Part shown: piece by piece, positions 18,415-27,445 of the stretch
How the letters are laid out: every line of letters begins with the position of its first letter
Position numbering within the stretch: the stretch's first letter is position 1
NCBI GenBank assembly: GCA_937919435.1
Contig: CALFRR010000075.1
Coordinates: 1-64,000, forward strand
DNA: 64,000 nucleotides
Source: an uncultured Alphaproteobacteria bacterium
Lineage (GTDB): Bacteria; Pseudomonadota; Alphaproteobacteria; Rhizobiales; Ancalomicrobiaceae
Direction: 5' to 3'
Program-made: the position numbers and the translations under genes
Notes under the pieces: model-generated
The model's database searches: none
What the model was told of the DNA's origin: nothing
The model's input: only the letters and a program-made list of their open reading frames with translations

Positions 18415-21400
18415 ATGAGCCGGTCGTCGAACCCGCCCGACCCCGCGCCGCGGGTCTGTTCGATCGACGCCGGCCGGCCGTTCCTGCCGACCCTCGCCAC
18501 GGCGCTGCTCGACGGTGAACTGGTCCCCGGTTTCGCCTTCGATCCCGCCGATCCGGCCCGCCTCGCCGAGGCGCTGATCCTGGTGCCGACCCGCCGTGCC
18601 GCCCGCGCGCTCGCCGACGCGATCGTCGCCGCGCTCGCCGCGCGCGGTGCCCCGCCGGTCGCGCTGCTGCCGGAGATCCGCCCGTTCGGCGACGTCGACG
18701 AGGACGGCGATCTCCTCGATCTCGACGGCGAGGCCGATCTGGCGCCGGTCGCCACGCCGCTCGAACGGCGGCTGGCGATGACCCGGTTGGTGCTGGCCTG
18801 GACCCGGCCGCATCTCGCCTTCCACCGCGATCCCGCCCCCGACACGCCGCTCGGCCTGCCGATCCGTCCGGCCGAGGCGGTCCGCCTCGCCTCGGCCCTG
18901 ATCGTGCTGATGGACCAGGTGGTCGCCCAAGGGGCGGACTGGGCCCGGCTCGCCGATCTGGTGCCGGAGGAGCATGCCCTGTGGTGGCAGCTCACCCGCG
19001 ACTTCCTGTCGATCGCCACCGCCGCCTGGCCGGCCCATCTCGCCGAGCGCGGCCTCGACGATCCGGCGGTCCGCCGTCACGCCGCGGTCCGCCGCACCGC
19101 CCGCCGCCTCGCCGAGGCGCCGCCGAAGGGGCCGGTGATCGCCGCCGGCTCGACCGGCTCGGTGCCTTCGACGGCGGAACTGATCGAAGCGGTCGCCCGC
19201 CTGCCGCGAGGGGCCGTGGTGCTGCCCGGCCTCGACCGCGATCTCGATGCCGACGCCTGGGTGGCACTCGCCCCGGCCGAGGGCCGGGGCGATCCCGAGC
19301 CCGGTCATCCGCAGTTCGGCCTCAGGCTGCTCGTCGACCGGCTCGGTGTCGACCGCGAGGCGGTGATCCGCCTCGGTCCGCCGTCCACCGCGCCGGAAGC
19401 CGCCCGCCGTCGGCTGCTCTCCGAGGCGCTGCGTCCGGCCGCTTCCACCGACCGCTGGCGCGCCGTCGCCGCCGAGATCGCGGATGGTCGGCTCGATCTC
19501 TCCGCCGCGCTCGACGGCCTGTCGCTGATCGAGGCGCGCAACGACGCGGAGGAGGCGCAGGCGGTCGCGCTGGCGCTGCGCGAGGCGATCGAGGCACCGG
19601 ACGCCACCGCCGCGCTGGTCACGCCGGACCGCAACCTCGCCCGCCGGGTCGCCGCCGAGCTCGGCCGCCGGGGGCTGGAGATCGACGATTCCGCCGGCCG
19701 CCCGCTCGGCCACACCGCGGCCGGCATCCTCGCCCGGCTCGCCGTCGAGGTCCCGCTCGGCGGTTTCGACGCGGTCGCCGTCGCCGCGCTGCTCGCCCAC
19801 CCCGGCACCCGACTCGGCCGCCCCGCCGACGAGGCGCGCCGGCTGGCGGCAGTCGTCGAACTGGTGGCGCTGCGCGGACCGCGGCCGCGCGCCGGCGGTG
19901 CCGGCCTCCTCGACGCCTTCGACGAAGCCTCCGCCGAGATCGACGCCCATCCCGGCCGGATGCCGAAGCCCAAGGCCCGGCTCTCTGCCGAGCTCCGCAC
20001 CGCCGCCCGCGCCTTCCTCGCCGATCTGGTCGAGGCCCTCGCCCCGCTGGAGATCCTGGTCGGCGCCGCCCCGCTCGACCTGCCGCGGCTGGTCGAGACC
20101 CACCGCAGGGCGCTCGACGTCCTCGCCGTCGACGAGACCGGCGACCGACCGGCGCTGGAGGACGGCGAGGACGGCGAAGCGCTCGCCACCGCCTTCTCCG
20201 CGCTGGCCGTCGCCGCGGCGAGCGAAGGCGGCGAGATCCGGCTCGACGCGGTCGACTGGCCGGGCTTCTTCGAGGCGCTGGTCGGCGACGCCGCGGTCAA
20301 CCGGCCGACCGCTCCCGGCGCCCGCATCTTCGTCTACGGTCCGCTCGAGGCGCGCCTGCTGTCCTTCGATCTGCTGGTCCTCGCCGGCCTCGACGAAGGC
20401 GTCTGGCCGGTCGTCGCCCGCACCGATCCCTGGCTGTCGCGGCCGATGCGGGCGACCCTGGCGCTGGAGGCGCCGGAACGCCGGATCGGCCTCTCCGCCC
20501 ACGACTTCGCGCAAGGGGCGTCGGCCGGACGGGTCGTCCTCGCCCGCGCCGCCCGCTCGGGGGGCAGCCCGACCGTCGCCTCGCGCTGGCTGCAACGACT
20601 GGTCACCCTGACCGGCGAGGTCGGCCGCCGCCGGATGGCCGCCTCCGCCGCCGATCTGCTCGCCTGGGCTCGCCGTCTCGACCGACCCGACGGTCCGCCC
20701 CGCCCGGTCGCCCGTCCGGAGCCGAAGCCCGATCCGGCGCTGCGACCGGTTCGGCTGTCGGTCACCGAGATCGAGACCTGGATCCGTGACCCCTATGCGA
20801 TCTTCGCCCGCCGCATCCTCGGCCTCGAACCGCTCGATCCGATCGGACGGATGATCGGTGCCGCCGAGCGCGGCAGTCTGGTCCACGACGTCCTCGCCGA
20901 GTTCCTGCACGCCGGCCATTCGGTGCGCGGCGCCGACGCCCTCGATCGCCTCGCCGAGATCGCCGAGGCCGAGTTCGCCCGCTTCGCCGCCTTCCCCGAG
21001 GTGGTGGCGCCGTGGCGGCCGCGGCTCGCCGCGATCGCCCGCTGGTGGGTCGCCACGGAACGGGCCCGCGACGGCCTCGTCGCCGAGCGTCGCGCCGAGG
21101 TGCCCGGCCGTTGGGAGATCCCGGTCGACGGCACCGTCTTCACCCTGACCGGCCGGGCCGACCGGCTCGATCTGATGCACGACGGCCGGGTCGCGGTGCT
21201 CGACTACAAGACCGGACGGCCGCCTTCGGAAAAGACCGTGCAGGCGCTGCTCTCGCCGCAGCTGCCGCTCGAGGCCGCGATGGTCGCGGCCGGTGCCTTC
21301 GGCAGCGATCTCGCCGGCCGGGAGATCTCCGAACTCGCCTATCTCCACCTCTCCGGCGGCAGCGAGGGCGGCTCCCACGAGCCGCGCGGCGTCGCCGACG

Positions 21401-21606
21401 GCAAGACCCGGGTCGGCGCCGCGGAGCTGGCGCGGCAGGCCGAGGAGCGGCTCGTCGCCCAGATCCGCCGCTATCGCCGGCCCGAGGTCGGCTATGCCTC
21501 GCGCCCCCACATCCGTTTCGAGCGCGATCGCACCGGCCCCTGGGATCACCTCGCCCGGGTCGCCGAATGGGCCGCGGGAAGCGCGCCGGAAGGAGGCGAC
21601 GCATGA
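18415..21606 (+). CDS. addB: AddB, double-strand break repair nuclease subunit
   Basis: 1063 residues, the usual size of alphaproteobacterial AddB. An inactive helicase-like core is followed by a C-terminal RecB-type nuclease domain with VAVLDYKTGRPPSEKTVQ (near 920-945). With AddA it forms the helicase-nuclease that resects broken DNA ends for RecA, in the role of RecBCD. The start is an ATG after GAGGGGAGGGA. Its stop overlaps the addA start as ATGA, so translation is probably coupled. It lies just downstream of the first copy of the dispersed hairpin element. Confidence 0.95.
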   Translation: MSRSSNPPDPAPRVCSIDAGRPFLPTLATALLDGELVPGFAFDPADPARLAEALILVPTRRAARALADAIVAALAARGAPPVALLPEIRPFGDVDEDGDLLDLDGEADLAPVATPLERRLAMTRLVLAWTRPHLAFHRDPAPDTPLGLPIRPAEAVRLASALIVLMDQVVAQGADWARLADLVPEEHALWWQLTRDFLSIATAAWPAHLAERGLDDPAVRRHAAVRRTARRLAEAPPKGPVIAAGSTGSVPSTAELIEAVARLPRGAVVLPGLDRDLDADAWVALAPAEGRGDPEPGHPQFGLRLLVDRLGVDREAVIRLGPPSTAPEAARRRLLSEALRPAASTDRWRAVAAEIADGRLDLSAALDGLSLIEARNDAEEAQAVALALREAIEAPDATAALVTPDRNLARRVAAELGRRGLEIDDSAGRPLGHTAAGILARLAVEVPLGGFDAVAVAALLAHPGTRLGRPADEARRLAAVVELVALRGPRPRAGGAGLLDAFDEASAEIDAHPGRMPKPKARLSAELRTAARAFLADLVEALAPLEILVGAAPLDLPRLVETHRRALDVLAVDETGDRPALEDGEDGEALATAFSALAVAAASEGGEIRLDAVDWPGFFEALVGDAAVNRPTAPGARIFVYGPLEARLLSFDLLVLAGLDEGVWPVVARTDPWLSRPMRATLALEAPERRIGLSAHDFAQGASAGRVVLARAARSGGSPTVASRWLQRLVTLTGEVGRRRMAASAADLLAWARRLDRPDGPPRPVARPEPKPDPALRPVRLSVTEIETWIRDPYAIFARRILGLEPLDPIGRMIGAAERGSLVHDVLAEFLHAGHSVRGADALDRLAEIAEAEFARFAAFPEVVAPWRPRLAAIARWWVATERARDGLVAERRAEVPGRWEIPVDGTVFTLTGRADRLDLMHDGRVAVLDYKTGRPPSEKTVQALLSPQLPLEAAMVAAGAFGSDLAGREISELAYLHLSGGSEGGSHEPRGVADGKTRVGAAELARQAEERLVAQIRRYRRPEVGYASRPHIRFERDRTGPWDHLARVAEWAAGSAPEGGDA

Positions 21607-24600
21607 CCTCGCCCTTCGTCGTCCCTTCCGAGACGATCGACCGCCAGCGCCGCGCCTCGGCGCCCGACGGCTCCGCCTGGGTCTCCGCCAACGCCGGCTC
21701 CGGCAAGACCTGGGTGCTCGCCCGCCGGGTGATCCGCCTGCTGCTCGGCGGCACCGCGCCGTCACGGATCCTCTGCCTGACCTTCACCAAGGCCGCCGCC
21801 GCGACCATGTCGAACCGGGTCTTCGCCGAGCTCGGCCGTTGGACCCTGCTCGACGACGCCGACCTGCGCCGTCAGATCGTCGAGATCGAGGGCGGCCGGC
21901 CGGAGGCGGTCTCGCCCGCCCGTCTCGGCCGCGCCCGGCGCCTGTTCGCCGAGGCGATCGAGACTCCCGGCGGCCTCAAGATCCAGACCATCCACGCCTT
22001 CTGCGAACGCATCCTGCAGCAGTTTCCCTTGGAGGCAGGGCTCGCCGGGCGGTTCGAGATCCTCGACGAGGTCGGCGAACGCGAACTGGTCACCGCCGCC
22101 CGCGACGCCGAACTGGTCGCCCTCGCCGCCGCCGAGGAGACGTCGCCGGATGCCGGCACCTTCGCGGACCTCCTCGGCATCGCCGGCGAGGCGGCGCTCG
22201 GCTCGGCGATCGCCGCGGTGGTCGCCGCCCGCGACGACCTGCGCGACGCGATCCGCGCCTTCGGCTCGATCGACGGGGTGATCGACGCGGTCCGCCGGGC
22301 GCTCGGCGTCGCCGAGGGCGAGACCGACGCGCGGCTGGTCGCCGAGATGCTGGTCTCCTCGGATTTCCCGCCGACGGTCGCCGCCGGGCTGACCGCCGAC
22401 CTCGAGGCCTCCTCGAAGAGCACCGACCGCGAGCAGGCGAAGCGGCTGCGCCTCGCCGGTTCGCCGGCCGATCCGATGGAGCGGCTCGCCGCCTGGTGGG
22501 CGGTGTTCTTCACCGGCGGCGGCACCCCACGGGCCAACGTCGTCACCAAGGACATCCGCACCGCCCACCCCGATCTCGTCGACCGGATCGGCCGCGAGAC
22601 CGCCCGCCTGCGAAGCCTCGCCGATGCCCGCGCCGGGCTCGCCGCACATCTGCGCACCGCCCGGCTGCTCGCCGTCGCCGACCGCATCGTCGGTCGCTAC
22701 GAGGCGGCCAAGCATCGCCGCGGCGCCCTCGACTTCGCCGATCTGGTCGGCCGCACCGCCGATCTCCTGGCCCATGCCGACGCCGCCGCCTGGGTCCAGT
22801 ACAAGCTCGACCGGGGCATCGACCACGTCCTGGTCGACGAGGCGCAGGACACCAACCCGCGCCAGTGGGCGATCGTCCACGGGCTCACCGGCGAGTTCTT
22901 CGCCGGCGAGAGCGCGCGGCCGTCGCTGCGTACCGTCTTCGCGGTCGGCGACGAGAAGCAGTCGATCTATTCCTTCCAGGGCGCCGAGCCCGCCCGCTTC
23001 GCCGAGAATCGGCGCCGCTTCGCCCGGCTCGCCGCCGGGGTCGACCATCCCTTCGCCGACGTCCAGCTGAACCTCTCGTTCCGCTCGACCGGCGACGTGC
23101 TCGCCGCCGTCGACCGGGTGTTCGCCGATCCCGCCCTGCGTGCCCGGCTGCTCTCCGATCCCACCGACTACGGCGCCCACGCCGCCGCCCGCGCCGGGGC
23201 GCCCGGCCTCGTCGAGATCTGGCCGGAGATCGCCGCGGTCAAGGAACCGGAGCCGGAGGACTGGGACGCTCCCCTCGACCGGCCGACCGCGGCGAGCCCG
23301 ATCCTGCGCCTCGCCGGCCGGATCGCCGACGAGATCGCCCGTCTGCTCGGCCCCGACGTCCGGCTCGAGGGCACCGGCGAACGGATCCGACCGCGCGACG
23401 TGATCGTCCTGGTGCGCAAACGCGGCCCCTTCGTCGACGCGGTCAACCGGGTGCTGAAGGAGCGCGGCCTGCCGGTCGCCGGTCACGACCGGATGCGGCT
23501 CTCCGACCACATCGCGGTCGCCGATCTCTGCGCCCTCGGACGGGCTCTGAGCCTGCCCGACGACGACCTGTCGCTCGCCGCGGCGCTGAAGTCGCCGCTG
23601 TTCGGCTGCGACGACGACGATCTCGTCGATCTCGCGACCCGGCCCGAGGCCGATCGCGGTGGCCTCGCCGCGGCGCTGCGGGCGGCGGCGACCGTATCCG
23701 ACCGCTGGGCGGCGATCGCCCGGCGTCTCGACGGCTGGCGCGAGGCGGCCGGCCGTCTGCCGCCCTTCGAGTTCTTCGTCCGGGTGCTCTCCGCCGACGG
23801 CGGCCGGCGTCGCTTCGCCGCCCGGCTCGGCTCCGAGGTCGAGGACGTGCTCGACGAGTTCCTGGCGCTCGCCGCCGCCCACGACCGCGGTCCGGCGCCG
23901 AGCCTCGTCCGCTTCCTCGCCGGCCTCGACGAGGACACCCCGGAGATCAAGCGCGAACTCGACGGCACCCGCGACGAGATCCGGGTGATGACCGTCCACG
24001 GCGCCAAGGGGCTCGAGGCGGCGGTGGTGTTCCTGGTCGATCCGGGGTCGGCCCCGACCCACCCGTCGCACGATCCGGTGCTGGTCCGCCTCGCGGTGCC
24101 CGACGCACCGCCGGAGACCCCGCCGGTGCCGGTTTGGAGCCGCGGCTCGCTCGACCCGGGCGTGGTCGAGGCGGCCCGCGGCCGGGCCCGCACCGCCGCC
24201 GGCGACGAATACCTGCGGCTGCTCTACGTCGCCATGACCCGCGCCGCCGACCGGCTCTACCTCTGTTGTCACTGCGGGGCCGACGGCCCCGCCGACGACG
24301 GCTGGTACCGGCTGGTCGCGAACGCTCTGCTGCCCGACGCCGAGCCGGTGGTCGATGCCACCGGTGTCGTCGTCGCCCATCGCTGGCGGGCCGGTCCGCC
24401 GACCCCGCGACCGCCGGTCGACGCGCCGGAAGCCGCCGCCGCGGCCGAGCCGGACCTGCCCGCCTGGATCGACCGGGCACCGCCGATCTCGCCGCCGGCC
24501 CAGCGGCTGCGCCCCTCCGCCGGCCTCGGCGGACCGACGGGGATCGCGACCACCCGCACGCCGGCCGACGTCGCCGCGGCCGAGGCCCGCCGTCTCGACC

Positions 24601-25109
24601 GGCTGCGCGGCATCCTCGCCCATCGCCTGCTCGAACGGCTGCCCGATCTGCCGGCCGACGATCGTGCCGCCGCGGCACGGCGCTTCCTCGCCCGTCGCGG
24701 TGCCGAGCTGCCCGCCGATCTGCGCGAGCGGCTCGCCGACGAGGTCGCCGCCGTCCTCGCCGATCCGGGGTTCGCCGCGGTGTTCGGCCCCGGGTCGCGC
24801 GCCGAAGTGCCGATCGTCGGCCGGTTGACCGGGGCGGACGGCACGCCGATCGAGGTCTCCGGCCGAATCGACCGGCTGGTGATCGGCCCCGAGGAGATCC
24901 TGGTGGTCGACTTCAAGACCGATCCCGAGCCGCCGCCGGCACCGACGGGGGGGCAGGTCGCCCAGCTCGCCGTCTATGTCGCACTGCTCGGCCGGCTCCA
25001 TCCGGGGCGACGAATCCGCGCGGCGATCCTCTGGACGGCGCTTCCGCGCCTCGACGAGATCGCCGCCGCACGCCTCGCCGGAGCGATCGTCGGGATCGCG
25101 TCGACGTGA
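21603..25109 (+). CDS. addA: AddA, helicase-nuclease subunit of AddAB
   Basis: 1168 residues of a UvrD/Rep-type superfamily 1 helicase. Walker A NAGSGKT is at 30-36, [10 protein letters not shown] follows, and motif II is [34 protein letters not shown] and [17 protein letters not shown] mark the later helicase motifs. A C-terminal nuclease motif ILVVDFKTD lies near residue 1100. It is the motor and one nuclease of the AddAB complex. The ATG at 21603 overlaps the addB stop and has AGGAGG six to seven bases upstream. A long palindrome overlaps its stop codon. Confidence 0.96.
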   Translation: MTSPFVVPSETIDRQRRASAPDGSAWVSANAGSGKTWVLARRVIRLLLGGTAPSRILCLTFTKAAAATMSNRVFAELGRWTLLDDADLRRQIVEIEGGRPEAVSPARLGRARRLFAEAIETPGGLKIQTIHAFCERILQQFPLEAGLAGRFEILDEVGERELVTAARDAELVALAAAEETSPDAGTFADLLGIAGEAALGSAIAAVVAARDDLRDAIRAFGSIDGVIDAVRRALGVAEGETDARLVAEMLVSSDFPPTVAAGLTADLEASSKSTDREQAKRLRLAGSPADPMERLAAWWAVFFTGGGTPRANVVTKDIRTAHPDLVDRIGRETARLRSLADARAGLAAHLRTARLLAVADRIVGRYEAAKHRRGALDFADLVGRTADLLAHADAAAWVQYKLDRGIDHVLVDEAQDTNPRQWAIVHGLTGEFFAGESARPSLRTVFAVGDEKQSIYSFQGAEPARFAENRRRFARLAAGVDHPFADVQLNLSFRSTGDVLAAVDRVFADPALRARLLSDPTDYGAHAAARAGAPGLVEIWPEIAAVKEPEPEDWDAPLDRPTAASPILRLAGRIADEIARLLGPDVRLEGTGERIRPRDVIVLVRKRGPFVDAVNRVLKERGLPVAGHDRMRLSDHIAVADLCALGRALSLPDDDLSLAAALKSPLFGCDDDDLVDLATRPEADRGGLAAALRAAATVSDRWAAIARRLDGWREAAGRLPPFEFFVRVLSADGGRRRFAARLGSEVEDVLDEFLALAAAHDRGPAPSLVRFLAGLDEDTPEIKRELDGTRDEIRVMTVHGAKGLEAAVVFLVDPGSAPTHPSHDPVLVRLAVPDAPPETPPVPVWSRGSLDPGVVEAARGRARTAAGDEYLRLLYVAMTRAADRLYLCCHCGADGPADDGWYRLVANALLPDAEPVVDATGVVVAHRWRAGPPTPRPPVDAPEAAAAAEPDLPAWIDRAPPISPPAQRLRPSAGLGGPTGIATTRTPADVAAAEARRLDRLRGILAHRLLERLPDLPADDRAAAARRFLARRGAELPADLRERLADEVAAVLADPGFAAVFGPGSRAEVPIVGRLTGADGTPIEVSGRIDRLVIGPEEILVVDFKTDPEPPPAPTGGQVAQLAVYVALLGRLHPGRRIRAAILWTALPRLDEIAAARLAGAIVGIAST

Positions 25110-25143
25110 TCCTGTGGTCCGGTGGATGCCGACCCACAGGATC
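25108..25143 (+). terminator. Perfect 10-bp stem at the addA stop
   Basis: GATCCTGTGG (25108-25117) pairs perfectly with CCACAGGATC (25134-25143) around a 16-base loop. The left arm overlaps the addA stop codon. No U-tract follows, so it may protect the 3' end or act with a factor. Confidence 0.5.
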
Positions 25144-25172
25144 TTGACGCTGCACGGCGGGCTTCCTACGTT
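25144..25172 (+). promoter_or_regulatory. Candidate promoter of trxA
   Basis: TTGACG (25144-25149) is followed after 17 bases by TACGTT (25167-25172). The -35 matches five of six positions but the -10 is weak. It sits directly after the addA 3' hairpin, so trxA may be transcribed on its own as well as by readthrough. Confidence 0.4.
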
Positions 25173-25221
25173 CGGCGCAATACGCCGCCGTCCGACGGCG
25201 CCTTCTGGAGATGAAAACGAA

Positions 25222-25545
25222 ATGGCGACCGTGAAAGTCACCGATGCGTCCTTCGAAACCGACGTGCTGGGCTCGGCCGAGCCGGTGGTCGTCGACTTCT
25301 GGGCGGAGTGGTGTGGACCGTGCCGGATGATCGCGCCGGCGCTCGACGAGATCTCCAACGAGATGGCGGGCAAGGTGAAGATCGCCAAGCTCAACATCGA
25401 CGAGAATCCCGACGTCGCGATGAAGTACGGCGTCCGTTCGATCCCCACCCTGATCGTCTTCTCCGGCGGCCAGCCGGCGGCGATGCAGGTCGGTGCCGCC
25501 CCCAAGGGCCGGCTCGTCGACTGGATCAACGGCGCGATCGGCTGA
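25222..25545 (+). CDS. trxA: Thioredoxin
   Basis: 107 residues, the full length of a classical thioredoxin. The redox site is WCGPC with Cys31 and Cys34, and the cis-proline segment reads RSIPTLIVF. It reduces protein disulphides in the cytoplasm using thioredoxin reductase. The ATG at 25222 gives the normal N-terminus; the reading frame continues upstream only through the addA tail. The addA-trxA order is typical of Rhizobiales. Confidence 0.98.
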   Translation: MATVKVTDASFETDVLGSAEPVVVDFWAEWCGPCRMIAPALDEISNEMAGKVKIAKLNIDENPDVAMKYGVRSIPTLIVFSGGQPAAMQVGAAPKGRLVDWINGAIG

Positions 25546-25567
25546 GCCCCGACCGCTCGATTCGATC

Positions 25568-25596
25568 GGCCCGGTCCGCCCGACGGCGGCCGGGCC
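25568..25596 (+). terminator. GC-rich hairpin after trxA
   Basis: GGCCCGG (25568-25574) with CCGGGCC (25590-25596) and CCGCC (25576-25580) with GGCGG (25585-25589) form a 12-bp stem with one bulged T and loop CGAC. It starts 23 bases after the trxA stop. Only a short TT follows. Confidence 0.5.
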
Positions 25597-25617
25597 GTTC
25601 CGCGTCGGCGCGAGGGA

Positions 25618-25646
25618 CTTGAAATGTCGGCCGGAAACGCTCAAGT
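25618..25646 (+). promoter_or_regulatory. Possible RpoH (heat-shock) promoter of grpE
   Basis: CTTGAAA begins at 25618 and CTCAAGT lies 18 bases after the CTTG. This resembles the alphaproteobacterial RpoH pattern CTTG-N17/18-CYTATNT, with a good -35 and a partial -10. grpE starts 37 bases later, which suits a heat-shock gene. Confidence 0.35.
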
Positions 25647-25682
25647 CAGGGGCGAATTCGCCAGACCCGAACGAGGAAGACC

Positions 25683-26303
25683 ATGAGCGACGAGAAAGCG
25701 ACCGCCCCCGAGGCCGCGCCCGCCGAGGCGCCCGAAGCGGGAGCCGTTCCGCCGGTCGAAGCACCGGCGGTCGATGCCCTCGAAGCGGCCAGGGCCGAGA
25801 GTGCCGAGCTCAAGGACCGTCTGCTGCGCACCCTCGCCGAGATGGAGAACCTGCGCCGCCGGACCGAGAAGGAGATGAAGGAGGCGCGCGACTACGCGGT
25901 GACCGCCTTCGCCCGCGATCTCCTGTCGGTCGCCGACAACTTCGACCGGGCGATCGCCCATGTTCCCGCCGAGCTGCGCGAGAGCGGCGTCGCCGGTGCG
26001 CTGGCGCTGATCGAAGGCGTCGAACTGACCGGCCGCGAACTGCTCACCGTGATGGAGAAGCACGGCGTCCGGAAGCTGTCGCCGGCCGGCGAGCGTTTCG
26101 ACCCGAACTTCCATCAGGCGATGTTCGAAGTGCCGAACGCCGAGGTGCCGACCGGAACCGTCGTCCAGGTTCTCCAGGACGGCTTCGCCATCGGCGGTCG
26201 CGTGTTGCGCCCGGCGCTGGTCGGCGTGGCCAAGGGAGGTCCGAAGCCCGCCGCCGCCGATCCTGCGCCCGCGCCGATCGAAGGCGTCGACCGTACGGTC
26301 TGA
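25683..26303 (+). CDS. grpE: GrpE, nucleotide exchange factor of DnaK
   Basis: 206 residues. An acidic, alanine-rich N-terminal tail is followed by the long dimerisation helix ([20 protein letters not shown]) and the beta domain ending with [34 protein letters not shown], a standard GrpE close. It drives ADP release from DnaK and senses temperature through its helix. The ATG at 25683 follows GAGGAAGACC. It is monocistronic here; neither hrcA nor dnaK is in the window. Confidence 0.97.
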   Translation: MSDEKATAPEAAPAEAPEAGAVPPVEAPAVDALEAARAESAELKDRLLRTLAEMENLRRRTEKEMKEARDYAVTAFARDLLSVADNFDRAIAHVPAELRESGVAGALALIEGVELTGRELLTVMEKHGVRKLSPAGERFDPNFHQAMFEVPNAEVPTGTVVQVLQDGFAIGGRVLRPALVGVAKGGPKPAAADPAPAPIEGVDRTV

Positions 26304-26308
26304 TCCCA

Positions 26309-26367
26309 CGACCGGGAACCGGTCGCGCATCCAGGCGTCCCTGACGCGCCCGCTCGACGGGCGTGTC
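26309..26367. terminator. Tandem hairpins between grpE and the DUF305-like gene
   Basis: CGACCGG (26309-26315) pairs with CCGGTCG (26319-26325). Then GACGCGCCCG (26343-26352) pairs with 26358-26367 with one G-T wobble and loop CTCGA. They lie between two convergent genes, so they could terminate both directions. Confidence 0.5.
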
Positions 26368-26373
26368 GGCGGT

Positions 26374-26670
26374 TCAGTCCTTCGTCGCGAACTTCTCGAG
26401 CGAGGAGAGGTCGCGCCGCCGCTGTTCGACGATGGCTTCCGCGAGCCGCTTCAGTTCCGGATTGTGGCCGGAGACGCGCTGCTTCTCGGCCAGTTCCAGC
26501 GTGTCCTTGTAACGCGAGATCAGCGACTCGACGAACTGCCGATCGAGTTCCTTGCCGGCCATGACGGTCGCCTTGCGGGAGGACTCCTGCCAGTAGTACG
26601 CGGCCTGCACGCCTTCCAGGGTCAGAAGACATCCGATGATGGTGGCGGCCAGAACGTCTTTCTTCGTCAT
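26374..26670 (-). CDS. Small exported DUF305-like protein
   Basis: 98 residues with an N-terminal hydrophobic segment (about 5-24) that could be a signal peptide or anchor. The body resembles the DUF305 four-helix family: AGKELDRQFVESLISRYKDTLELAEKQ, then NPELKRLAEAIVEQRRRDLSSLEKF. The paired histidines usual in DUF305 (HHxxAI) are replaced by RYKDTL, so metal binding is doubtful. The ATG at 26670 is favoured because the 33 upstream in-frame residues are purely basic. It is convergent with grpE and codirectional with putR. Function is unknown. Confidence 0.65.
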   Translation of the reverse strand: MTKKDVLAATIIGCLLTLEGVQAAYYWQESSRKATVMAGKELDRQFVESLISRYKDTLELAEKQRVSGHNPELKRLAEAIVEQRRRDLSSLEKFATKD

Positions 26671-26817
26671 TTTCGTCTGCTCTTGTCTCGCCCGGATGCC
26701 CCGGCGCCGGCGCTCGGCGGAAGGGCTGTCCCGCGACCGGAGCTTGCCTCGAAACGGTGATGACGACAATGCCTTCTTCGATCAATTCGAAGAACCGACC
26801 GCCGGTCGCGTCCCGGT

Positions 26818-27294
26818 CTACAGCGGCAATGCCGTGGTCGCCTTGACTTCTTCCATCACCGCGTAGGTTCGGGTCTCCCGTACACCCGGAAGAGGTAGGA
26901 TGACTTCTGCCAGAAACCGGCGATAGGCGCCCATGTCGCGGACCCGAGCCTTCAGAAGATAGTCGAAGCCGCCGGCGACCATGTGACACTCGAGCACTTC
27001 GCCGGCCCGTTTCACCTGAGTGGCGAAGTGTTCGAAGACGTCCGGGCTGGTCCGGTCGAGCAGCACCTCGACGAACACCAGCAGGCCGCGGCCCAGACGG
27101 ATCGGGTCGAGCTCCGCCCGGTATCCGAGGATGAAGCCGTCGCGCATCAGCCGTCGCACCCGGTCGGCCGTCGCCGTGGCGGAGAGGCCGATCCGCTCGG
27201 CGAGGTCGGCGTTGGTGATGCGGCCGTCCGACTGCAGCACCCCGAGGATGCGGCGGTCGATCCGATCGATTCCGTCGATGTCACCGTCGGTCAT
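26818..27294 (-). CDS. putR: Lrp/AsnC-family regulator, probable PutR
   Basis: 158 residues. A winged helix-turn-helix (DRIDRRILGVLQSDGRITNADLAERI onward, residues 10-55) is followed by the RAM effector domain, with HMVAGGFDYLLKARV near 105-119. It is divergent from putA, 151 bases apart. This is the arrangement of PutR, the Lrp-type activator of proline utilisation in Agrobacterium and Rhodobacter, which responds to proline. Identity as PutR rests on this context; a general Lrp cannot be excluded. Confidence 0.85.
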   Translation of the reverse strand: MTDGDIDGIDRIDRRILGVLQSDGRITNADLAERIGLSATATADRVRRLMRDGFILGYRAELDPIRLGRGLLVFVEVLLDRTSPDVFEHFATQVKRAGEVLECHMVAGGFDYLLKARVRDMGAYRRFLAEVILPLPGVRETRTYAVMEEVKATTALPL

Positions 27295-27445
27295 CGCTTA
27301 GACCTCATGAACAACGGTAGAATACACGGACTTCGACGGAAAACGAGGTGAAAAAGCGGATATCATGGGACATCGACGGTCGGCAGAGGGGATTTCGTGC
27401 CGGCCCGCCCGCTCCCGCGCCGGGAGCCGCCCGAGGACGTCACCG
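27295..27445. promoter_or_regulatory. Divergent putR/putA control region
   Basis: This 151-bp gap is more A/T-rich than its surroundings. On the plus strand TATCAT (27361-27366) is a five-of-six -10 match with no convincing -35, which fits activator dependence. On the minus strand TGTATTCT just inside the gap resembles an extended -10 for putR. No clear Lrp palindrome was found. Confidence 0.4.

Noticed and set aside
18319..25529. Long minus-strand open frames opposite addB and addA
   Set aside because: They mirror well-supported helicase-nuclease genes, show no family motifs and overlap each other and several genes.
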